A DNA stretch of 10,532 bases from positions 1 to 10,532 of the forward strand of contig JADGIZ010000654.1 in NCBI GenBank assembly GCA_027604665.1, in the 5' to 3' direction. Origin of the DNA: Polyrhizophydium stewartii (lineage: Eukaryota; Chytridiomycota; Chytridiomycetes; Rhizophydiales). The translations under genes were made by a program, and so were the position numbers. Under the pieces are notes generated by a model, which did not search any database, was not told the DNA's origin, and was given only the letters and a program-made list of their open reading frames with translations. Every line of letters begins with the position of its first letter. Position 1 is the stretch's first letter. This document shows positions 1 through 6,984 of the stretch, one piece after another.

Positions 1-60
1 GGGGGGGGCGGGGGGGCCCCGCCGGGGCGGGCGGGCGGCGCCGGCTGCCCGGGACGGCCC
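1..60. other. G/C homopolymer-rich left edge of the window
   Basis: The first 60 bases are almost only G and C, with runs of eight and seven Gs and several C/G blocks. I see no gene signal of its own here. The minus-strand frame from position 320 stays open through it, but only as proline, alanine and glycine codons. It may be real low-complexity DNA or a poor-quality contig end. Confidence 0.6.
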
Positions 61-320
61 GTGCATGCGGGCGGAGTTGGTGATGGCGCGGACTCACTCA
101 GCAAGGCGAGGTGGCTGCAGTCGACCAGGACGGCTTGGTCGCCCAGCGACAGTGGGCCGGCCGGCACGCCAGCGTCTTGGGGGTGCGCACCCAGAAGCGG
201 TCGCTGCTGGTGCGCGGGCGGCGGGAATGCGGTTCGCAGCTCCATGGGCAGCATGAGGGCAAGAGCGATGCGTCCGCAGCCATGCAGAGGCACAGAGCTC
301 AGCGACCGATGAGGTGACAT
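1..320 (-). CDS. Possible 5' exon of an unrecognised gene, running off the left edge
   Basis: A minus-strand frame starts at the ATG at 320-318 and has no stop before the window edge. The first part, to about position 98, reads like ordinary protein, including a segment GPLSLGDQAVLVDCSHLALL that is hydrophobic with scattered charges. Directly after it is a good 5' splice sequence, GTGAGT at 97-92, so the exon may end at 98 and the rest be intron. The remaining codons to the edge are nearly all proline, alanine and glycine, which fits intron or low-complexity sequence better than coding. No family is recognised. The start lies 189 bp downstream of the stop of the acyltransferase gene on the same strand. 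An upstream ATG in another frame was not excluded, so both the start and the gene itself are tentative. Confidence 0.3.
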   Translation of the reverse strand, partial: MSPHRSLSSVPLHGCGRIALALMLPMELRTAFPPPAHQQRPLLGAHPQDAGVPAGPLSLGDQAVLVDCSHLALLSESAPSPTPPACTGRPGQPAPPARPGGAPPPP

Positions 321-509
321 AAGCTCGTGCTGGGTGGCCCAGCATTAAGCCACGGCGGGAGCGAGTCGTTTGCCAGGCTGCGTCGAGCAAGGCATCCGTT
401 CATGTGCACTTGGGCAGCTCGATTGTTGTTGTTTACTCTCTCGCCCTCTGGGTCAAGCAACCAGACTCTGACCCCTTCCCCAACCGAGCTCGGACCCGAG
501 GCCAGTGCA
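321..509. other. Spacer after the acyltransferase gene
   Basis: This 189-bp spacer follows the acyltransferase stop codon and precedes the possible gene start at 320, both on the minus strand. It should hold the 3' UTR of the first gene and, if the second is real, its promoter. Around 421-440 it is richer in A/T (TTGTTGTTGTTTAC on the plus strand) than the surrounding coding DNA. I see no canonical AATAAA signal. Confidence 0.4.
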
Positions 510-2300
510 TCACTTGCTCTTCTTGGCACCAGAGCCGGCGGCAGAGAGAAGCATCGTTCCAAAGGCCGCGGTCGAGTGTGCGGCGTCGGCGGCCTGTCGC
601 ATCTTGCCGCGAGCCCACGCCTCGATGCGCCGCGGTGCAGCGAGCAGCCAGCGCACGCTGCCCTCGACCGACCACGGCTCCATGACCACGACGCGCTCGA
701 ACCACCGCCCAAACTCGATGCTCGGGTGGTCGATCACGGGCGTCAGCAGATAAGCGAGCCCAAGGATGACGGTCTGCTCGATCAGCACGACGACGAGGCG
801 GCCAAACATTTTGCGACCAAAGAGCTCGTAAAACAGCGTCTCGCGCCACGGCTCGAACATCGAGATCACGTACTCGTGGATCAAGTACAGCGTGAACGAG
901 ATGTGACCCAGGAAACGGAGCGGCGCCAGAGAGAACACGGCCTGCATCCACGTCGACGTCTCGAGCACAAACATGACCGCAAAGCTGAACAGAAAGATGA
1001 TGCAATTCTCCTCCCAAAAGTTGGTGCCGACGCCCTGGTGCCCATGCGAGAAGAGCCGCGCGCGGATGGACTCGTCCAGCCAGTCGGCAATGTTCCACTT
1101 GTCGTAGCGCACAACGACCCCGGCGCCGGCAAGCATGACCACGGCCGTCACGAGCGGCGAGAAGCGCCACGCCTGGTACCGCTTGATGAGCCCGTGCTGC
1201 GCGAGATCCGCCAGAAGCAACCCGGCGAGAAAGTGGGTCATCCACGAGTGCGTGAGCTGGAACCACACGAGCGAGCCGACGAGCACCAGGTACCGCGCCT
1301 TGTGGTTGTCGCCGAGCGCCAGGAGCACAAACGTGAACGTGTACTGCAGGTTCGACCACAGGAACTCGTGGTGGATCGTCCATGTGATGCCCGTGAGCCG
1401 CGGGAAGCCGCCGTCGTCAAAGAGGAACCAGATGGGGTCGATGAAAATGTCCCACAGGTTGCGGACTTCCTTTTTGTTCATGGTCATCATGTCAAAGATC
1501 ATGGTCGAGATCAGCGGGAGGTAGAGCCGGAACGGGCGGCGGATCATGCACGACAGCAGCTGGCGGTACTCGCGCGAGCGCAGCACCGATGCAGTGAGGA
1601 CACGACCAGACAAGATAAAGAAGATTGGAACGCTGGCGAGGAGTCAGAGTCAGCGCCAGCGCACGCACAAGACGCCTCCCCTCAGCCACCGCTGCTGCTG
1701 CTGCTGCCGCCGCCGCTGCGGCGTGCCTCTCTCCCGCTGCGGTAAACAGAAACCGCTCCAAGCACGAATCTTGGTGAATCAGCGCGAAGCAGCACGAGGC
1801 AGGCAGCCCTCACCTTGCGCTCCACTTTTGATAGCCCAGCACAAACTGCGAGCGTGCGTTCAAAGGTGAGTCCCGCGCCAGGAGCACAGCGCATGAGAGG
1901 CGGCGCGGCCCACCTCCTGCAGCTCGGGCAGCACCCCGCCGAGGTGGTGGATGTACAGCACCCACAGGGCAGCAAGGCCTCGCATGCCGTCGAGATGCGC
2001 CAGCTTCGCGGGCGGACGCGGCGCAGCGGATGCAGACGCAGCGGCGCCGCGGGGTGCCCATGAGGCGGCCTCGAGGGCCGAAGATAGGTGCTTGAGCTTG
2101 GGCGACGAGGCTGCGGGTGAGGTCACGGGAGAGGGCAGCGTCGTGCCGTCGGCGCTGTTGTCTGTGTCGTTGCTCGGCGGTGTTTCGCGGCCGGCGGAGT
2201 CGGAGGTGACCAGCACAGCCGTCTCGCGGGGGCTTTCGGGGGCGGGGGCCTCGAGAGTCCCGCGGCCGGGCGTGCGCACGGGGCGGTAGGCGGAATCCAT
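510..2300 (-). CDS. Acyltransferase-3 family multipass membrane protein
   Basis: Three exons, read leftwards: 2300-1914, 1845-1814 and 1632-510, joined by GT-AG introns of 68 and 181 nt, giving about 513 aa. Residues 1-100 are Ser/Pro/Thr-rich and probably cytosolic. LDGMRGLAALWVLYIHH (about 103-119) is the family's N-terminal signature, with the likely catalytic His at 118 or 119. VPIFFILSGRVL follows across the second splice junction, then WTIHHEF and a series of hydrophobic segments suggesting about ten membrane helices. AT-3 enzymes move acyl groups onto sugars, lipids or other acceptors using the membrane-embedded His; the substrate here cannot be told. The C-terminus ends KKSK, matching the KKXX dilysine ER-retrieval signal, so an ER location is likely. 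The ATG at 2300 was chosen because G at -3 and G at +4 give a strong start context. An in-frame ATG at 2432 would add 44 residues but has a weak context. The family call is strong; the N-terminus is less certain. Confidence 0.88.
1633..1813 (-). other. Second intron of the acyltransferase gene (181 nt)
   Basis: The donor is GTGAGG at 1813-1808 and the acceptor is CAG ending at 1633, with two CTGAC-like branch sequences about 15-25 nt before it. It is the longest intron in the window. It separates the 32-nt exon 1845-1814 from the last exon. Splicing here restores the family motif VPIFFILSG directly after QKWSAS. Confidence 0.75.
1691..1723. repeat. GCN trinucleotide repeat inside an intron
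   Basis: On the plus strand there are five GCT units, three GCC units, then GCT and two GCG units: 33 nt of perfect GCN triplets. It sits inside the 181-nt intron of the acyltransferase gene, so it is not translated in the spliced message, and it may explain why this intron is longer than the others. Confidence 0.8.
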
Positions 2301-2916
2301 GGCTGGTCGGTTGGGCGTTGCCGTTGGGTGTCTCTGCGGTGCGTCGCGGACAAGTCGTCGAGAGGGAAGGGCTGGTGCGTCGCTGCTGCTTTGTTGGCCG
2401 CTGGGCGGAGTTGGACGCGGCGACAAGCGCATGAAGCGGCGCAAGGATCCCGCGATTTATGACAACTAACTTATGGCGAGCGGGTCAGAGGGGGTTGAGG
2501 CTTGCCGTCCTGTGCCAACACGGTGCCACGACCGTGCATTCTGGCGGGCAAGACGAGCCAGGCACGCGGGTGCGGTGGCCCAAGAAACACATCCCTGCCA
2601 TGCCTGAGTCGCCTTTGCGCATACTCCAAATAGCAGAGAGCTCGGCGCCAGAGAGAGAACGGCCTGCATCCACGTTGACGTCTCGAGCACAAACATAACC
2701 GCAAAGCTGAACAGAAGTATCAGCATGTCCTCTATGTGAATGACCCGGGACGTTTTTGATCTCTTTGCCAGCGCGTTTGAGAGAGACAGTTGCGTCGAAA
2801 GCAATCCGAGTAGATAAGCGACAAGCGGTCCAAGCCCAACACAAGAGTGTTTTCTGATGCCATGGATAAAAAAATGTGTATTGATACAATCAAAGGTGAG
2901 ATGCCGATCAGACACG
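2301..2916. other. Spacer between the acyltransferase and first RBR gene
   Basis: This spacer lies upstream of the acyltransferase start and downstream of the first RBR stop. It should contain the acyltransferase promoter and 5' UTR (roughly 2301-2500) and the RBR 3' UTR. About 2740-2900 is clearly richer in A/T than the genes, with a run of seven A at 2868-2874, as expected of non-coding DNA. The only recognisable piece is the acyltransferase fragment at 2643-2716. Frames through the region look like chance frames and match no family. Confidence 0.5.
2643..2716 (-). pseudogene. Partial copy of the acyltransferase gene
   Basis: Positions 2643-2716 match 921-994, inside the last exon of the acyltransferase gene, with 4 mismatches in 74 nt and no gaps by my count. 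Both copies lie in the same orientation. Read on the minus strand the fragment still encodes FSFAVMFVLETSTWMQAV, identical to the parent there, with one Phe-to-Leu change just after. Similarity stops abruptly on both sides. It has no start, splice context or domain of its own, so it is a non-functional duplicated piece and not an exon. It lies 343 bp upstream of the parent's start codon, in the spacer. Confidence 0.85.
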
Positions 2917-4823
2917 TCATCGGACGCGGGCACGCTCCTCGCGGCGGGAGCTGCGTGTCTGTTCAGCAAGCTGCGTCTCAGCAGCACGAGCGCGCTGCGC
3001 GCGTGCTGCGTCCCGTCGAGCTGCTGCCCTTTCCGCGCGCTCCTGCTCCTCGCGACGGCGCTGCTGCTCCTGAATCTCAGCCTCCTGCTGGGCCCGGAGG
3101 GCCCGCCATTCAGTCTCTTCATCTTGAACAAAAGCAATCGCATTGTGGTCCAGATCGGGGTCTTCCGAGTGTCCTCTCTCCTCAAAGAGTTTTGCGAAGC
3201 ACGGGCTTGAGCGGTCGTTGAAGTGCGCATAAGGATTATCATTACCGAGTGCCTCGCCGCAAAGGTAGCAAAAGTGCTGGGAGCAGAATGCGCAGACCAC
3301 ATGGTTGCAACCAGAACTCTTCTCGGCAGGCAGCTTGCACTTCTGTTGGACGTCCCGATTAGCCGCAACTGTCAGCCAATGGCCAGTTAATGGGCGATAT
3401 CTACCGCGGCACACATGGCGACGCACCGGGCATTTCGAGCAGAACTTTTGCGTCCACTCGAGAGCGAGCACATCCATTATGGCGGAATTGATGCGCCGCT
3501 CGCCGTACTGCAGCATCATCTGCTTTCTGCGCTCATCTGTTGTCTCGGTACTTTTCCACTCCTCAACGATCTCCTTGATGGATGTGTCGAGGGGGCAGCC
3601 GACCGAGTTGCCATGCCATGTGCGCCGGCAGAAGTAGCAGAAAGGATACCGGCATTTCCTGCACACGCAAAGTTTGGATTCTATCGATTCGCGCGGCGTC
3701 GGCGTTTGGCAGTACTTTGAGGGGCAGTACGCCACGTCGGGCCGGCCTTCGAGCGCCTTGTTTTCGCTCAGGAAAATGTAACGCTCGACCAGATCAGCAT
3801 CGTCTTGATGCGTTCCTTCGGAGTCGTCCTCGTCCGTGCTGTCGCCACCTGCGGCATCCTTGGCAGCAGCTCGGGCTTCGGATCGGCGAGCAGCCTTGAG
3901 GATCGCCGTCAGATGCTCGGGAGGGACATGCATGGTGCCCTTTGGCGCCTTGGTCGACTCTTTCTTGCATGACGGGTCGGGGCAGCCGACGAGCTCAACC
4001 GAGCCTTCGGTGATGGCGAGCGTGAAGTAGTCGACGAGGCAGCCCAGGCAATATACATGGCGGCACGCCGGGAACTGGAAGCAGTGTGTGCCTCGCTTGG
4101 ACTCGAAGCAGACGCCGCAGTCGAAGCGATCACGCTGGAAGATGAGCTTGCGCTCGCGGGCATCGTGCTCCATGATTGCGCTGACGAGGGCCGCACGATC
4201 GGGTAGGTCTTCGGCGAGCGAAAGCGGTGCATCGGCGTCCGCAAGGATGCCGCACTCGGCCAGCGTCGCCGCCGTGTCGGTCGCCAGCGCATCCGCGAAG
4301 CGATACAGCATCTGCCCGCACGCCCAGAGTCAGCGGCGACACCCATGGCTGGGCATGCGGGTAAACTCACGGCGTCTCGCTCGGCGTCCCAGAGCGCCAG
4401 CAGCCACTGCTCGAGTGCTCGCAGCTGCGCGGCCGACAGCCACGAGCACTCCAGCAACACGACAGGCGCCTGCTCGGCGGGATAGCCCGGCGGCAGCTCG
4501 AAGTTCAGAACGAAGGATGGCAGGTGCTCGACCTGCACGGTCTTGGCGGGCAGCGGCTCGGGCTCCAGCTCTGCAGGCTGCGGCGCCAGAGCAGTGCCAG
4601 AGACCTGGTCTGCGGCGGCGGTGGTTGCCGAGGCCGGGGCGGCCAGACGCACGATGCGGGGAGCGAAGCGCTGGCGGGGCTGGGTGTCCTGCACGAGCAC
4701 CACCGGGGTCGCTGGGGCAACGACAACGACCAGCGTGCCGCGGACGGGGTCGGTGGGCTCAGCCTGCGGCTCGACAACGAGAGCGTCGCCGTAAATGGCC
4801 TCGAGGGCCACCAGCTCGTCCAT
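2917..4823 (-). CDS. RWD + RBR (RING1-IBR-Rcat) E3 ubiquitin ligase, RNF14/ITT1-like, copy 1
   Basis: Three exons, read leftwards: 4823-4371, 4311-3427 and 3342-2917, with introns of 59 and 84 nt, giving about 587 aa. Residues 1-150 form an RWD domain starting DELVALEAIYGDAL. RING1 (216-266) begins FDCGVCFESKRG; the IBR (347-390) has paired Cys and the WHG motif; Rcat (442 onward) reads CSKCPKCKLPAEKSSGCNH. Cys458 in SSGCNH is the expected catalytic Cys that takes ubiquitin from the E2 as a thioester. PYAHFNDRSSPCFAKLF after it is typical of RNF14-type ligases, which are linked to translation and transcription control. An acidic insert (about 300-323) separates RING1 from IBR, and a charged, probably coiled-coil tail fills about 521-587. 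The ATG at 4823 is the only one in frame; a stop at 4886-4884 closes the frame upstream. Intron 2 has no in-frame stop, but removing it is required to form the CPKC zinc pair. Confidence 0.9.
4063..4180 (-). repeat. Near-identical paralog tract, copy 1 (RING1 region)
   Basis: This 118-nt stretch matches 5912-6029 in the neighbouring paralog with only one mismatch (position 4149 against 5998) by my count. It encodes the segment before RING1 and the first RING1 Cys residues. Identity includes third codon positions, unlike the rest of the two genes, which differ at roughly half of their residues. Confidence 0.85.
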
Positions 4824-4935
4824 ATCGTGCCACGGAGTGGGCGGGGCGTCGCTTCCTTTTGTCTTGGGCAAGCTCGACCCAACTCACCCGGCTCGACCAC
4901 GTCATGCACTGCCAGACGATGACCAGTGCGTCATC
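4824..4935. other. Short spacer between the tandem RBR genes
   Basis: Only 112 bp separate the stop of copy 2 from the start of copy 1. It has to serve as terminator and 3' UTR of one gene and promoter and 5' UTR of the other. I see no clear TATA box or polyadenylation signal. Readthrough transcription between the two genes is possible. Confidence 0.5.
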
Positions 4936-6613
4936 TCAGTGTATTGCTACGACCTGCTCGCGGCCATCGTCAAGCACGATGATGGCGTACCCAACGGGGG
5001 CGTCCTGGGCGGGAGCAGGGGCGGCAGCCTGTGCCGGGCCATTGCCCCCGTTTCGGTCATTTGGATCGGCGTCATCATCGCCACTGTCGTCTCCAGGCTC
5101 ATCCTGTCTCGGCTGCGCACCCTCGACGCCCTCAAAGAGCCTGTTGAAGCACTGCGACGCCGGCGTGTTGAAGTGCGCATACGGCCGCGCCTTGTCGAGC
5201 ATAGCAGCGCATAAATAGCAAAAGTGCGAGTTGCACACCCGGCATGTCATGTGGTTGCAGCCGTCGGACTTTTCGACAACAGCCTCGCAGTTCTGCGCAA
5301 GCACCGAGGTGGCGAGTGAGCGCGGATCGACGGCGCTCAAGCGACACCGCGGCACGTACCGGGCAGCGCTGTGCATTGAGCTCGATCCACTTGCGCGAGT
5401 CGCGCTCGGCAGCGACGTTGCGCGCAACACGCTCCAAAACTGCCTTGCTGTACCGGAGCTCGAGCTCGGCAATGCGCCGCGCTGACGTGGTCGGCGAGGT
5501 ATACTCGTCGGCGATCTTTTCGAGATCGCCGATCTTGCAGAACTGGTTGTTGCCGTGCCAGCCGCGGTTACAAAACATACAAAACGCATACTTGCACTCT
5601 GGGCATATGCACAGCTTTGCATCGCGGGGATCCTTGATGACTGTCGCGAGGCAAAGCGGCCGCGGACAGTGAGTGACGTCTGAGCGACCCTCCAGCGCGC
5701 GCTTTTCAGACAGCGTCCGCCACCGCTCCACAAGATCGGCATCGTCAAGGAGCCTGTCAAGATCGGCCTCGGCAATGTGCCGCACGGTGCGGTCGGCGTT
5801 CGCGGCTGCCTTTTTGCAAGCCGCATCTGGGCACCCCACAAAGTTGACCGAGCCTTCGGTGATCATGAGCGTGAAGTAGTCGACCAAGCACTCTCGGCAG
5901 TATACGTGCGCGCACGCCGGGAACTGGAAGCAGTGTGTGCCTCGCTTGGACTCGAAGCAGACGCCGCAGTCGAAGCGATCACGCTGGAAGATGAGCTCGC
6001 GCTCGCGGGCATCGTGCTCCATGATTGCGTCGACGAGGGCCGCGCGATCGGGCACGTCGTGCGAGATGGCGAGGGCCGGCGGCGAGTCGTTCGTCACAAT
6101 GCCGAGGAAGTCGAGCAGCTCCGAGGCGAGGAAGTCGGACCAGCGGAACAGCACGACGTCGTGGTCGGTCTCCCACAGGCCGACGAGGTGCTCGAGGACG
6201 GCCGCCAGTTGTGCGGGTGCGAGCCAGGCGCATACGAGCATGAAGTGCAGGCAGCTCGACTCGGGGTAGTCCGCGGGCACCTGGAACCGGATTGTCACGG
6301 GCGGAAGGTGCTCGATCGTCTCTGTCGGCGCCTCGCCGTCGCTCGCCGCCTCGGGGTCTGCGGTGCCGAGGCGCAGGACGAGCGGCTCGGCAAGGGCCAC
6401 GGGCACGACGAGCGAGCCGGTCGTGGGTGCCGACGCAGAGCGGACAAGCGACAGGGCCTCGCCGAAGATGGCCTGCGGGCGGGGAGAGTTGTCAGCGGCG
6501 CGGTGCCCGACATGGACATGTGCGCGAGCAGCGGCCCGGCGGCGGCGGACCTCCAGCGCCACGAGCTCGTCGTCCGCGGCGTCGCCGTGCGTGCCGCGGC
6601 AGGAGTCGCCCAT
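4936..6613 (-). CDS. RWD + RBR (RING1-IBR-Rcat) E3 ubiquitin ligase, RNF14/ITT1-like, copy 2
   Basis: Three exons, read leftwards: 6613-6551, 6472-5360 and 5292-4936, with introns of 78 and 67 nt, giving about 510 aa. Splicing joins DELVALE to AIFGEAL, restoring an RWD start parallel to copy 1, and joins RCP to NCEAVVEKSDGCNH, restoring the Rcat zinc pair. RING1 spans about 190-240, IBR 290-333, and the expected catalytic Cys is 404 in SDGCNH. PYAHFNTPASQCFNRLF follows, as in RNF14-type ligases. The tail is acidic then Ala/Pro-rich and ends VGYAIIVLDDGREQVVAIH; it lacks the coiled coil of copy 1. Intron 1 has an unusual GTCCGC donor and no in-frame stop. The ATG at 6613 was preferred because it places the RWD near the N-terminus; an in-frame ATG at 6652 adds 13 residues. 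All zinc and catalytic residues are intact, so it is probably active. The function in the cell is inferred from the family only. Confidence 0.88.
5912..6029 (-). repeat. Near-identical paralog tract, copy 2 (RING1 region)
   Basis: Partner of 4063-4180 in the other RBR gene. Beyond 6029 the match drops to scattered mismatches over the next 20 bases, and below 5912 it falls off quickly, so the edges of the tract are fairly sharp. Confidence 0.85.
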
Positions 6614-6984
6614 CGATCGGGCGAGTTGAATATCGATGATCCCAGGGCACATCTGGCACCGGGGGTATGCGTCGCTGGGTCCGAGCGGCGGGCATGCGCT
6701 GGTGGGCGTATGTGTCGGCAGCCGGTGGGCGAGCCTTGGCGTCGCACGAGACCGCCGCTGCGGCTTCCCACTGTCGGGCTGTCAGCCCGCCGCGCGATAT
6801 GTCGGTGCATGTCGAGGCGCGAGACCAAAGGCAGACCTGCTTTGACCAAACAGTCGCAAGATACTGCGAAAGCAGGTGCGAACGCCCGTGCGTCTGGCGG
6901 AGCCGCCATGGACTTCAGGCCGCTGATGCAATGGAACACGATACTATGCGAGCAGCGTCTTGAGGCCGCTGCACAACAGTCGAC
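6614..6984. promoter_or_regulatory. Divergent promoter region between RBR copy 2 and the unknown gene
   Basis: About 370 bp separate two gene starts that point away from each other, so both promoters and 5' UTRs should lie here. I see no clear TATA box and cannot name binding sites. A GC palindrome-like GGCGGAGCCGCC lies at about 6898-6909, overlapping an ATG at 6908 in a near-perfect start context (GCCGCCATGG). That ATG opens a frame running to 7219, out of frame with the chosen start at 6985. It may be an upstream ORF or lie outside the transcript. Confidence 0.5.

Noticed and set aside
327..1745. Long plus-strand open frame (472 aa) opposite the acyltransferase gene
   Set aside because: It is the antisense frame of a strongly supported coding exon; its product is a Arg/Glu/His/Val-rich composition typical of reversed G/C-rich codons, and it matches no family.
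2466..3368. Minus-strand open frame (300 aa) that contains the acyltransferase fragment
   Set aside because: Its right half is RBR copy 1 exon 3 read in the wrong frame, and its left half is spacer. Only the 74-nt fragment is homologous to anything, so this is not a second acyltransferase gene.
4088..5218. Plus-strand open frame (376 aa) across the two RBR genes
   Set aside because: Antisense to RWD and RING exons, biased Arg/Ala/Ser/Pro composition and no recognisable domain.
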